A stretch of 64,000 bases of DNA from Adiantum capillus-veneris (Eukaryota; Streptophyta; Polypodiopsida; Polypodiales; Pteridaceae). Made by a program: the position numbers and the translations under genes. Of this stretch, positions 50,394 to 62,300 are shown piece after piece. The stretch covers positions 112,222,477-112,286,476 of the forward strand of contig CM043949.1 in assembly GCA_014529385.2 (NCBI GenBank), written 5' to 3'. The notes under the pieces were generated by a model that was not told the DNA's origin, did not search any database, and saw only the letters and a list, made by a program, of their open reading frames with translations. Within the stretch, counting starts at the first letter, position 1; every line of letters starts with the position of its first letter.

Positions 50394-50462
50394 GTAGGAG
50401 AAGCTAGAATGATGAGGATGGTAGCAAAAACTTGAAGAATGCAAACTTCTCAAGTGGCTAAG

Positions 50463-51830
50463 TGTCATAATAACTAATATCTAATTCTCCTAAATGATTT
50501 TCTCATGTTAAACTGATTATTTAATATGGGGAAGTACCAGGGGAGAAAAATCTAGAGTATTGGTTAAGCTGGCAGACCGACCAGAGTAGGGATACAAAGG
50601 GACGGCCATTTTCAAAAGAGAAATGTGCAACAATGGGCTTCAAAGACCCTAAGGTTCAGCCCATTAAGACTTCCAAAATGTTAAGGTTCCAAAATTCAAA
50701 GGTTATTTCCAAATGGTCAAGATTAGTGAAATTGGATGCTTTGTGAGTGTACACAAAAGTCTTGAAGATTCCTACATAGGAGGGGGCAAGCCCTGTAAGT
50801 AGGGGATGAGAGAGAAACACACTCACTAACTCATAAGCCCCCTTTACACAAAGGGAATAGGGGACACATGTGGCAGCTCCCTAGCCCAGTTGCCCTCAAG
50901 GTGCACTCAGATCCTATTGGATGACCATAGAGGTGGACCAATGAGAATTAGGACATAGTAAATCTATTTTAATTCATTTAAAAACAATTGATAAAAGAAC
51001 CAATAAGAATTAATCTCTCTAGAAGACTATTGGACAATCTCCCAAGGGGTCCAATGAGCATTTAGCAGCCTAATGGCTTGCCTGATTCCTATTGGCCAAA
51101 AGACAAAGGGGTCCAATGAGAGTTTAGTTGCATTATTTAATTACCTATAGCTCTCACAAAAGGGGAAAGGGGGACACATGTCACAAGGCTATCACTTATG
51201 CTTCTCAATTTTGATTGGCTAAGCTTTGGCAAGTTCCAATGCGGTGTCAGCATGAGTATTTTGCAAGAGGGGTCGACCAAGAGAGAGAGAGGGGGCTGAT
51301 TTTGGCAAGGCATAATCACACACACACTCAAACAATCTCATGCGTGAAGCAAGAAGACTCTCTCTCTCCTTCTCAAGCTTTAATGTAAAGCTCATCACCT
51401 ACTCCAAGCTTGTGATAAGGGAGGCCTACACCAACAACTCTTGGCTTTGTGATGCAAATCCAACCAAGAGCCAAGCTTCAATGCATGCTCATATCCTCTC
51501 CCATGATAATCACTAAGCTATACTAATCTATTATGAGTGATTATGTGAGGAGATATACTTCTTTTTTGTAAGACTGCTCCTTCTTCCTCTCAATCTACTC
51601 TCATACCTCGCTAGCTCTCACCATCTTTGAAGGTGTGTGAGGTCTTGGGTCTGAGACTGTGAGGAAATTGATGTTGTGTTTTAAAGTGTTTGCTAGTGCT
51701 TGAAGTTTTCATCTTCATTGCACTAGCTAGTTCTTGAAGGAACACGAAGAATTGTATTGTAAAATGTCTCCCTTGATGGGGGAAACCTATAATACAAAGC
51801 ATATCTTACTAGGTGTTATACCTTGCAATT
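50463..51830 (+). repeat. 5' LTR of the chromovirus (right end approximate)
   Basis: The left edge is set by comparison with 63062. The partner LTR is cut by the window end within its (CT)n run, so the inner edge (guessed at ...CCTTGCA near 51828) is not confirmed, and I found no convincing primer site. Confidence 0.7.
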
Positions 51831-51953
51831 AATGATATTCAAGCCACGGGTACAGAAGCTTGAGTTCTTTTCTAAAGGGGTAAAGAGGAGTAGCAACTAG
51901 GGCTTGAAGTGCCAAAGTATACCTAAAAATGTTTATGCCTAAAAGTTGTTAGA

Positions 51954-52948
51954 ATGGTTGACAATAGTAAAGAGAGTGAAATTAATGTTGATATCTTTGA
52001 TTTTTCTAATGAGCAAGCTACTAATGATGCCCCTATTTTTGTTAACTACATTGTTTCTAGGCTTCAACAAGCCATGGGCAATCCATCCCTCCAAAGTGAA
52101 GTGCAACGGCAGCTTTGTGCTCATGGGATTCTCCAAACTCCCCACCATGACAACAGAGTACCCAGGAAGGCTCCTTGAGAGACTTCCAAAAGAGGCCTCT
52201 CTCCGATTTCGGAAGAATAAGAGGATCCATACGAAGGGCTCAAAAATTTACTTCTTGATGATGCATCTCCTTCCCAAAGGAGAACTCAAGATCCCCCACC
52301 AAAAGAACAAGAAAAAAGTGAGTCTCCTGCCACCTCGACGGAGATGGATCCACAAAGACGCCGTAAAGATGGTAGGCAAAGCACTCTCCATCACCTCATA
52401 AACGGAGAAGACCATCGCACACTTCTCCACACCATAATTCAAAGAGGGATGACAGAAAGCAAGAGAAGAAAAAGGCAAGAAAGAGGTCACCCTCTTCTCC
52501 ATCTTCTTCATTTCTTCCTGTTATGAAGAAAGCGATGGTGCAGACAAGGAGGAACAAGGCAAGAAAAAGGCAAGAAAAAGGCAAGAAAGAGGTCACTCTC
52601 TTCTCCATCTTCCTCAAATTCTTCATCTTTTGAAGAAAGCAATGGTGCAACTTTTGAATCATCAAAAAGAAGAGGCCATAGGAAATCTTATGCCACGTGG
52701 AAGAGATCATCCAAGCTCAAAAAGTTCAAAGAGGGATGGAAGAGCATCTCTTTCCTTACCTACAATGGCACCTTTGGTGCTACGGACAAATTCTTGGCTT
52801 TCATCCAACAATTTGATGCGGCGTTTAGAGATGAGGGCTTCACGGAGTCCTCTAAGCTATGCCATGTAGCTATGCATTTTCAAAAGTCGGCCAGGCAATG
52901 GTGATCTAGCCTATGGCCAAACGGTGAATCTCCACAAACATGAAAGCT
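51954..52948 (+). pseudogene. Chromovirus gag, 5' part
   Basis: Opens with MVDNSKESEINVDIFDFSN (51954-52178), then a Lys/Ser-rich low-complexity linker in shifting frames, then a Retrotrans_gag-like segment from 52722 (KFKEGWKSISFLTYNGTF, then FLAFIQQFDAAF and VAMHFQKSARQW). A TGA at 52902-52904 interrupts it, and one base is missing just before the piggyBac site (ACATGAAAGC for an expected ACATGGAAAGC). The coding sequence continues after the transposon at 58849. Confidence 0.75.
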
Positions 52949-52952
52949 TTAA

Positions 52953-52984
52953 CACTAGGTTGGTAACCGGACAGTTTTATGTCC
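52953..52984 (+). repeat. Left terminal inverted repeat plus subterminal palindrome
   Basis: The 16-bp repeat is followed at once by GGACAGTTTTATGTCC (52969-52984), an interrupted palindrome GGACA-N6-TGTCC. Confidence 0.9.
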
Positions 52985-53530
52985 TTTTAACTGGAGAAGT
53001 TCGACAAATTAATTCTAGAAATTCAAGTTAGATAACATAGATTGACCAATTGGGGTAGGTGAGGACAAACTTGAAAAAACTTTGGAATTTTTTTCAACAT
53101 TGTTGCATGCCTTCTAATTTGAGTAATTAAGCAACTATCCAATCCAAGCATGGAAAATTGCATGCAACAGTCACCTTCCAATTGACTGTCGTGCCTCCCC
53201 AAAAGCTCAAATTCATGCATGAGGGCTCCAGATCGGGGAGAATTGAGGCCCGTACGATCTTTCCTAGATCCAAGGGCTCCAAATGAAAGCCCCAACTCAA
53301 GCAATTGGGGTAGGGCAGCGTGAGGAGAGCCAAAAATCCAAGAAATAGAGGCCGAGGAACGGGTGCAGGGATCAAATTTTTCTGCACGCATGGAGCTCAA
53401 TTGAAGGCGCTACTCACCTGCAGAGGTAGGCTGCAACTGTGCTGGACGCTCCTTTGAGTTTCTCGTGGCCCAAGAAGGTGCCCTGTTACAAGTACCCACG
53501 GCTTGGTTTGGGGCTTCTTGGGCACAATAA

Positions 53531-55862
53531 GAATTTGGGGATAATCATGCTGAGGTGTTCTTCTTTGGGGTGATACACAAGTACCATGAAAAAACTCAAA
53601 AATTTGCATGTCAGTTTGAGGGGGATCCAAAGTCCTATGCTGCAAATTGGAATGGCATCTGCGAGTACCTTGTTCAAAGCTCCCTGAATCTCACTTCTCC
53701 TCGGAAAATAAGCAAGGTAAGCCATGCAAGTACCCCTGTTTCTTCCACATATGAAATTGGTCAATCTAGTCATGCACCTATGGTTGAAATGTGGAGGAAG
53801 CTTGCTGAGGATGCATTGAGGGAGGGAAGCCATTCCTACCATCTTGAAGAGGATACTCCTCTTAGCAATCCTGATTTTGAAAGCACTCCGGTGGAGGCCA
53901 CACCGATTTCAAAGTAGCGTGGAAGGCCACCCAAACCACGAAACCGGGGTAGACCCAAGGGCTGTAGCATGCTTACAAGTGATGATGCCTCAGGACCATC
54001 ACCCGAATTTAGCAAATATAGTGGCCGAAATGGTGGCCGACCTCGTAAACATAAACTACCGCATGCAGGAGGTAGAGCTAGTCCCTCACCTAGCCCATTT
54101 GATGTAGTTGATGAGGAGGAAAGCAATGATGAGCATGCATCGGAGGGTGAGGGGGTTGAAGGTGGTGATGATGAGGCCTTGGAGGCAGAAGGGCCGGTAC
54201 TTGATGACTCTCCCGAAGCGGATAATGACTTTGTTGATGTTATTCCTCTAGAATGGCATAGTGGTGATGGCCTTGAGCAAGAGCCCCATGGCACATTTAG
54301 GACTCTCCCTCCCTTCAATGGATTCCATGGACCCGATTTGGGTCATTTACCTCGTGAGTTTTGTGAATTTCATTTGTTTTTGATGTTGTTTCCACTTGAT
54401 CTCATTGATCACATTGTAAGTGAAACAAACACGTATGCGGAAAAAGAGAGGAGAAGGTGTGGGAGCTTGCATAACTCCATGCGTAGGTGGGTTCCTATTG
54501 ATCGTCACTCTTTTATGCGTTTCATGGGCATAGCATTGGGCATGGCACTTCACTACATGCCTTCCAAGAAACACTATTGGAAGGATGATGTGGTAGGCTC
54601 ACTCTTGTTTCCTAACTTTGGTGAGAAGATGAGCCAAACTACATTTTAGCAAATTAAACGGTTCGTCCACTTACGAGACAATGCACAAAGGCCACCTCGT
54701 GGATGTAGAGAGCACAAGTTGTGGCAATTAATTGATTTGGAGGAGAGGCTGAATTACACTTTTCAAAAGCATTACAATGTAGGCAAGTGTGTCACTGTTG
54801 ATGAGCGCATAATTCCCTCTAAATGCAAATTGAACCCATGTAGGGTTTACAATCCAAAGAAGACGCATAAGTTTGGCATACAGGTATGGAACCTATGTGA
54901 TTCATCAACGGGGTATAATCATGCATTTCAAATCTATGATAAATTGCCATGCCCAGAACTGTCTTTTCATGCAGTTGCAAATTTGGTAAAATCCCTTCCA
55001 AGGAAGGGTCATCATGTGTTTTTTGATAGGTTTTTTACCTCAGTTAAGCTTCTTGAGCACTTGCTTCATGAAGGCCAAGGTGGTACAGGTACTTATGTAG
55101 CAAATAGAAAGAACTTTCCACATGCAAAGATGCTACATTTGGGTAAGCAATCACGAGGTGCTTGCTGGTTTGCATATTGCAAGAAGCAAGGTGTCCTTGC
55201 TTGCACATGGATGGACAAGAAAGAAATTTTGTTTGCTTCTAATTGTTATGTAATGCATAAAGGTGAGGTAAAGCGCTTGATGAGTGATGGAAAGAGGAGG
55301 GAGGTTGTATGTCCTGATGTTGCGGTGCAATACAATGCATGTAAGGCTGGCTATGACACATTTGATAGTATGGTTCTTGGGAGTGGTTATAGCTTGCAAA
55401 GTACAATGCATGGTTTTAAGTGGTGGCATGCAGGTTTTTAGGGTCTCATGGATTCCGTCTTCACAAATTGTTGGATCATTTGGAAAGACCTCTATGGCAA
55501 GAGGGATGTATTCACGTTTGAGTTTATGCTACATATGCATGAGCATCTGGTAAATAATGCTTTTAGGCTGTATGTGTGTAAGCGACCGGTGATAGAGGAT
55601 GCATACAATGGCCATTTTCCCATTCGTTTGCATGATACAACAAGTAGGTATTGTGTGGTATGCTCAGCAAAACGGAAGAAGCTTTTGTCTGAGCACAAAG
55701 AAGTGTAGGGCTCGAAACTGTCCCGCACTATTTGGGGATGTGGTAAGTGTAAGAAGGTAATGTGTGCTGATCCTTGCTTCAAGGACTACCATGCAAGGGT
55801 GTTTGTTGATTTTCTCTTTGATGGTCGCTCGAGAGTCACTAGACGACGAGACTCCATCTTAT
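53531..55862 (+). pseudogene. piggyBac transposase, DDD triad kept, four in-frame TAG stops
   Basis: One plus-strand frame runs from 53531 (closed upstream by TAA 53528-53530) to about 55862 with no frameshift and only TAG interruptions (53915, 54647, 55439, 55706). Order: an unassigned N-terminal segment; AT-hooks RGRPPKPRNRGRPKG (from 53918) and GGRPRKHK (near 54035); an acidic stretch; a DDE_Tnp_1_7-type domain with PLEWHSGDG...FRTLPPF, then catalytic Asp in CVTVDERIIPSK (54800), HVFFDRFFTS (55025) and AGYDTFDSM (55355); a Cys-rich tail (YCVVC...GCGKCKKVMCADPCF...H). In the family the enzyme cuts at TTAA, re-ligates cleanly, and binds its own ends. No ATG start is obvious, so a 5' exon may lie upstream. 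Stops make it inactive unless read through. Confidence 0.88.
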
Positions 55863-55958
55863 GTAAGTCTTTTAACATTCTTCATGGTCTAGTGATTGTT
55901 GTCATACTTGCATGGCTTAGGCCTAGTTTCTCATACTCTCTAACTTCTGTTTTTGCAG
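55863..55958 (+). other. Possible intron at the transposase 3' end
   Basis: Consensus donor GTAAGT at 55863 and an acceptor after a pyrimidine-rich tract (TCTGTTTTTGCAG, ending 55958) give a 96-base intron. Splicing would join T (55862) to GA (55959) and create a TGA stop right at the junction. Unspliced, the frame stays open to about 55976. Confidence 0.4.
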
Positions 55959-58807
55959 GACATGGAGGGTTTGGATGATGGATTCTACCCGATGGCTGGT
56001 TCTTTTTGTTGGTTGACTAGTTTTCTACTGGTGACAAATGGTTTTTCTTTGCTGATGGCTGGTCCCTTTTGCTGGTCCTTTTGGCTGCTGGTTTTTCCCT
56101 TTGATGATGGTAGGTTTTTACATTTGCTGTTGGTTTTTCCCTTTGCTTCTGGTCTGACATGGGCTGCCCTTATTTTGAGCTTATGGTCTGTTTCTTTGGT
56201 TGTGGTCTTATGGCAGGTAATATGGTTTCATGTGATATTTTGGCACGATCTTTTGTTGCGGCATTATGGTTGTCTATGGTTTTAGTTATGACAGATGCCT
56301 TTGGTTATGTCAAGAACTTCTATATGGTTGCCACCTAGCCGATTGTGTTGTTTCCAGGGATTGGGGATTGGGTGAAGACAATGTGCCTTTTGTTATGGTT
56401 TTGGTGATGTGCCTTGTGGCAAGGACAAGTTTAAGTGGTTGTTTTGGTCATGGGCCACTTTATGGTTATGGCAAGTGCTCAATTATGGATATGGAAATCT
56501 TTATATCTTGGTCTTTTTATGGCATATGTGTTTGTGGCAATTATGGATAGAGATGTTCTTGTGCCAAGTTATGTTTATGGTTTTTGCTAGGTTATGTTTA
56601 TGGTTTTATTTTTTGCTTACGGTTATGGCAAGGGCCCAATTATGATTATGGCAATTGCACAAGTTGTGAGGTCCATTCTTGTTTTTTGATGGTTATGGTT
56701 TTATACTTCATGGTAGTGTCTCGCCAGGGTTTTGTCTTGTTACAATTTGCAATCTCGCCAGGGTTTTGGCTGGCCAAGGTTTTTTGTCTCGCCAGGCCAG
56801 GGTTTGCAATCTCGCCAGGGTTCAGTCTCGCCAGGGTTTTTGTCTCCAGGTTATGGGTTGTGAATTGCTAGGTTATGGGTTGTGTCTGCATTTTGTCACT
56901 TATAATAGCGGTTCTAAAATAGCCTACATCTGATCCAGTGTTTCCCTCTTGAAATTATGATTTTCCTTTCTTGCCAGGGGTTTTATGAGTTCTTGGCAAG
57001 GTTTTATGATTTATCTCGCCAGGGTCTCATGATTTATCTTGTTGGTTTGTTGTCCAGTTCTCTCTTGCCAGGGTTCACTCGAAATGTTTTTACACTTTTT
57101 TATGGTAACAACTGTAGGAACAAATTTTGGAAGATTATGTTTTGTTAAGGCGACATATGGCGACAATAGATGCTTGCTCTCCCATTGTAGATGGCTTGCT
57201 CTTTCTTTTATTGTCCTCCTCTCATCGTCGCAAAGTTCATGAGTGTGTAATGTTCATTTGGAGCAAGTATTTGTGGTTTATGTATGCCAAGGTTTGTGAT
57301 CTTGTGTATGATGGTTAGGTGGAGCGAGTTGATGAAGTTAATGTTCATGCCCAACTTTGTTAGGGTTTGTGCTACTTGTTGATAATACTCCACTGGAGGG
57401 ACTTGATGTGGTTTATGTACGGAAGGGTGTGCATGAGCCCTTTGCCAAATGCTTGCTATGGTTTGTGGTCTTATGATTTATGTACGCACTAAAGTGGTTT
57501 TATTAGGTACCAAGTCTGTTTGCTTAGTGTTCTCTATCTTACCAAAATTTTGTGATCCTTCTCGGTCTTCTTGGTGTTTTTAATCGCGCCAACCATTTTA
57601 CATCTTGCCAAGTATTTTTGACATGATGTTGTGGATGGCTTATGGTCTTGTGAACATGTGGTAGCTCCTGTCTCATGAATCTTATGGTATCACTAATGGG
57701 TTTTAGAATATTTTTCTCTTGAAACATGGAATAGCAACATGTGCCATGATATGATTATGATAGCATTATTGCCTTGTTATGGTTATAACTATGCTAGAAT
57801 AGCACTTGTGATTTTAAAGACGTCCAAATGCTTATATTTTATGGCTATCCTTTTGGCCAATGTACATATGGATCTCTTTCACATGGTTGTATGGTTTTTC
57901 TCATTAGGTCTATCTATCATTGTGGGAGGCTATGGTCATTGTAACTTATATTCATTGAACAGTAGTATATGCAAGTCTTTTCAAATGTGGTGATGATGAC
58001 CAATGTGGTATGCATATTAGGTTGGAAGAATTTGTTCTTGTTGTAAAGTTAGTGCTTTGACATGTTATCTTTTGTCCTTCTAGAATGGCTCTAATAAGCT
58101 TTATATTTTTAGAAAAAAATACATTGTTATAAAATGGTTTCTAATTTCTAATGTGCATAATGTTTTTTGGTCATCCCTATTCATGGTGCACATGGAAAAT
58201 TATCATGGAGGACCTTGATTCAAGCTTGCAAATTTGTTCCTCTACAATATAACTTACTAGTATTACAGTGTTCTATAGCTGGGAAGAACTTCTCATTCAT
58301 AATCTCCTTGTCATTATCAATGGAGGATGAAAAGAAGTGACTTTTTTGTGTCAGTGATACCTAGCAAGAGTCATAGTGCTCATAAAGTGCTTCGTATACT
58401 AAATTGAATGATCAATTAGCCATGTGTAATCGTAAATGCATTTACACCTCAAACTGTCTAAAAACATGCTAATTTCAAGTAAAATGTGAGACTTCTAATA
58501 GATTTTTTGAGGTCATAGGTACTCTTCCAGTTGAAATCTATACTATTATAGATTCCTGGAAAAATGTTGGAATGACTAGAACAAATGTTTTTTAGGAGCA
58601 CTAAGCTACGCACTAATGGACTTCCCGTTTTTTGCTATTTGTAAAAAAGCACTTACTTTCAGGGCTTAGTTCTTCCATTGGATTACACATTTCAACATTC
58701 TTATAATTTTTCCTAAAGCACATGGGTCTTGTGAATACTCTCAATGAAGGGTTTTGTGAATAAACACCTCTTCTAGGAGTTGTTAAGTTTTTCTTAAACC
58801 TTGCAAA
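55959..58807 (+). repeat. Non-coding 3' part of the piggyBac element with CTCGCCAGGGTTT-type repeats
   Basis: TG-rich sequence without convincing genes. Units close to CTCGCCAGGGTTT recur about eight times between 56715 and 57080 with irregular spacing. Confidence 0.6.
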
Positions 58808-58844
58808 GGACAGTTTTATGTCCTATTAGGTTACCAACCTAGTG
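58808..58844 (-). repeat. Right terminal inverted repeat plus subterminal palindrome
   Basis: GGACAGTTTTATGTCC (58808-58823), five bases, then GGTTACCAACCTAGTG (58829-58844). The palindrome is in the same orientation as at the left end, while the 16-bp repeats are inverted. Confidence 0.9.
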
Positions 58845-58848
58845 TTAA

Positions 58849-59300
58849 GAGCTTCCATTATGAAGCAATTTTTGGCCACCAATCCCAAAGACAAAATACT
58901 TATATCTCAAAGCCACTGTCTTCAAAAAGATGGATTTCGGAGAGAAAAAACAACAAATTTGTGTAGGCTTAACTAAAGAAATGGTGGAGTATGTCAACTC
59001 CCAAAGTCCACACACCATATCTATGGTCATACACCATTCCATGGTGGCTTCACAAGTCAATCTCCAAATAGGGGCTAAGAGAAATCCTAAGACCACGAAA
59101 TCCAAGGGTTCTAATGAGCCAAAGGGGAAGGAAAATGTCCAAAAGTCTCCTAAGGGCAATTCCAATAACAACAGAGCTAAGGATAAGGGAGTTTAGAAAG
59201 GCAAAAAAAAACTCTCTCCTGAAGATCTTGAGTGTTATCGCAAGGATAACAGTTGTTTCAAATGCGGCGAGCAAGGGCATGTGCACCATGCTTGTCCTCA
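58849..59300 (+). pseudogene. Chromovirus gag, 3' part with zinc knuckle
   Basis: Gag text resumes (RASIMKQFLATNPKDK-type frame) and later, in another frame, encodes the knuckle CFKCGEQGHVHHAC at 59254-59295. Several stops and shifts lie between. Confidence 0.75.
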
Positions 59301-59387
59301 AAAGAACACCCACCATGAGCCTCCTAGAGCTACCTTGGTGGAAATCCAAGAAGAGGAAGCTCACCACAAAGGATCTCCTCTAGCCAT

Positions 59388-62300
59388 GCTTGGGGAAAGG
59401 TAAGAGAAAATGATGCTTTTATTCTCTTTGACCCTGGTTCTACTCACAATTTCATATCCACCACTGATTTGGCCACCAAGCTAGGCATCCAATCCTATGA
59501 AATGGGAGATGTCCTACCCACTGATGGTGCTTTCAAGGGGCAAGAAGCTTCATTCATTCCCTTAATTGGGAAATTGAGGCTCCATGTCCAAAGCTATGTG
59601 GACAAAGAGGACTTCTTTATCTCTCCTCTCAAGAATGAGGATGTAATCCTTGCGGTAGCATGGTTTGATCGCATGTCTGCCAATGTTAAATTCCCTGAAA
59701 GGAGAATATACTTTAGGTTCAGGGAAAAAGATATGTACGTAGATGCTAAGGAGTTGGGTACCACCATACCCATTGTACATACACAAGCTTTCAATAAGTC
59801 AATAAAGAGCTCTATTTTCGTGTACATGATTTTTGTTAAAGATTCTCAAAATGAACCTAATGCTTTAGCAAAAGAAAATTTAAACAATCACAAAGAATTA
59901 GAGTTATCCAATTTTCTCAAGGGATTTTAAGATGTTTTTATTGACGACATCCCTTGCAAACTACCTCCTAAACGAGGCAATGATGACCATGCAGTTGAAC
60001 TTCTTCTAGGAATTTCATCGCCTAATAAACCTCCTTATAGAGTTTCTCAAGCTCAACAAGAGGAGATTATGTGGCAAGTACATGAGTTAGTTGAGAAGGG
60101 CATGGTTAGTCCTAGTTCATCTCCATTCTGTTCACTCGTTCTATTAGTGCAAAAGAAAGATGAAACATATCATATGTTTGTCGACTATAGAGCACTAAAT
60201 AGGATCACTATCAAAAATAGGTTTCCCATTCCACGGGTAGAAGACCTATTTGATAAGCTACAAGGGTCAACCTACTTTAGTAGAATTGATCTAAAAAATG
60301 GCTACCGTCAAATAAGGATAGTTGATCAAGACATTGTAAAGACCGCATTCGCACTACGTTTGGCCTTTACAAATATATAGTCATGCCTTTTGGCTTGACC
60401 AATGTACCAACCACATTCAATTGCTTGATGGAGAAGCTATTCAGGCCTCACCGAACCTTTACTGGAGTGTTCTTTGATGATATTATCATCTACTCTAATT
60501 CACTAGACGAACACAAGCAACACCTCCAAGTAATATTTCAAGTTCTATTAGAGAATAACCTTTATGTTAATCGAAATAAAAGTGAGTTTTTCTTACAAGA
60601 GCTTCAGTATTTATGTCACATTATCTCTCAAGATGGCATCCAAATGGATCCATCAAAGCTAGAGGTAATAAAAGGATGGCCTAATCCAAGGAATCTTCAT
60701 GAACTAAGAAGATTTATAGATATGTGTGCATACTATAGATGCTTCATAGAAAATTTCTCACTAATAGCAGGACCATTACATGACCTAAAAAGAAAAATGT
60801 TAAGTATACATGGTCTACCAAGGAGAACAATGCTTTCAAAAATCTTAAAGAAAAGCTTACCTCTCAACCTGTGCTTACACTGTCGGATCTCTCAAAGCCA
60901 TTTGAGGTCCAATGTGACGCTTGTGGTAATTTCCTTGGAGTTGTTTTGCTCCAAGAAGGGCATGCCATAGCCTATGAAAGTCAAAGGCTCAACCCTGTTG
61001 AGCAAGCTCTAGGCATATATGAAAAGGAACTCCTCATAGTTCTACATGCCCTTGACCTTGTGGAAACACTATTTACTGGGGACTCCGTTCATTCTGCGGA
61101 TGGATCACCAAAGCCTTAAGTACTTCATGACGCAGCCCAAGCTCTCTAACAAAAAAATGAGGTGGGAAAATCTCCTTTTTCAATTTCATTTTCATATTTC
61201 TCACATTGCCGGCAAGCATAATCAAGTAGCTGATGCACTCTCAAGACGGTCGAGAGTGAATGCGGTTTCCATAGCAACTCACAATGATCTATCTTCTATG
61301 ATAGATGAGTACGCTATTGATCCCAATTTTAGAGATTTGATTTCAGCCCTTGCACTAGGGAAGAAAGAGGAACCATTTACTTTACAAGATGGTTATCTTC
61401 TCTATGGCAATAGACCATGTGTTACCAACTCACTATGTGAGAAAGTAATGCATGAACCTCATACTCCTCCTTATGCGGGGCTTAGAGGGATTCAGTCTAC
61501 CCTAAAAGGTTTGAAACATATTTCTATTGGCCTACCATGAAAGCAAACATACAAGAGTATGTTTCAAAATGTATGGTATGCCAAAACACGAAGTTTGATA
61601 GAGGGAAGAAACCTGGATTGCTTCAACCATTGCCAATCCCTAATTCACCATGGGAGAGCTTATCCATGGATTTTATTTTTGGATTGTCCAAGTCTATCCG
61701 GGAATATGGAAAATAGTAGACAGGTTCAGCAAACAAGCTTATTTCATACCTGTCAAAAAGACTATCAAAGCCCATCAAAGGGCAACCCTCTTCATTTCAC
61801 AAATCTTCAAGTACCATGGATTGCCAATGTCCATAGTGTTGGATAGAGATCCTAGAATGACCAGTAATTTTTGTAAGGGTCTCTTTGAGAATTTAAGGAC
61901 ATGGCTAAACTTCTCTTCGGCCTAACACCGGAAAACGGATGGCCAAAGTGAAATAGCTAACCAAAAATTATTCATCTACTAAAAGCAAAGGCAAAAGGCT
62001 GCTACTGGGATAAGCACAGAAGAGCCCAAGCCTTTAAAGAAAATGATTGGGTCTTGCTTAAATTTCCCAAGGCTCGATTAAGGCACATGACGGGAAAGAA
62101 TCCTACGGCTCATCTACTGCTGCTGCAGATGAGCCGACACCTACAAGAATCTTTCCAAAAGATAAAGGATGCTATCTCTATCTCACAACAAAGGCAAAAT
62201 GCTGCTGCTGGGATAAGCACAGAAGATCCCAAGCCTTTAAAGAAAATGATTGGGTCTTGCTTAAATTTCCCAAGGCTCGATTAAGGCACACGACGGGCAA

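Larger units (their letters stand above)
52953..58844 (+). mobile_element. piggyBac-superfamily DNA transposon with TTAA target duplication
   Basis: 5892 bp bounded by TTAA at 52949-52952 and 58845-58848 and by perfect 16-bp inverted repeats CACTAGGTTGGTAACC (52953-52968 and the reverse complement at 58829-58844). Removing the element with one TTAA rejoins the gag text across the site, so this is a clean insertion. TTAA specificity and a DDD transposase inside assign it to piggyBac. Confidence 0.93.

Noticed and set aside
53023-53400. 125-codon minus-strand frame in the left part of the piggyBac element
   Set aside because: No domain, no promoter, and overlaps another antisense frame. A chance frame is more likely, though a 5' exon of the transposase on the plus strand may be hidden here.
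53836-54318. 160-codon antisense frame rich in Ser and Pro
   Set aside because: It is the reverse strand of the acidic linker of the transposase.
56000-56650. Overlapping hydrophobic open frames after the transposase
   Set aside because: They come from TG- and T-rich sequence in several frames, without domain order or a start context. Probably untranslated sequence of the transposon.
56715-57080. Telomere-like repeats (AGGGTTT)
   Set aside because: AGGGTTT occurs only within longer CTCGCCAGGGTTT units at irregular spacing; there is no tandem TTTAGGG array.
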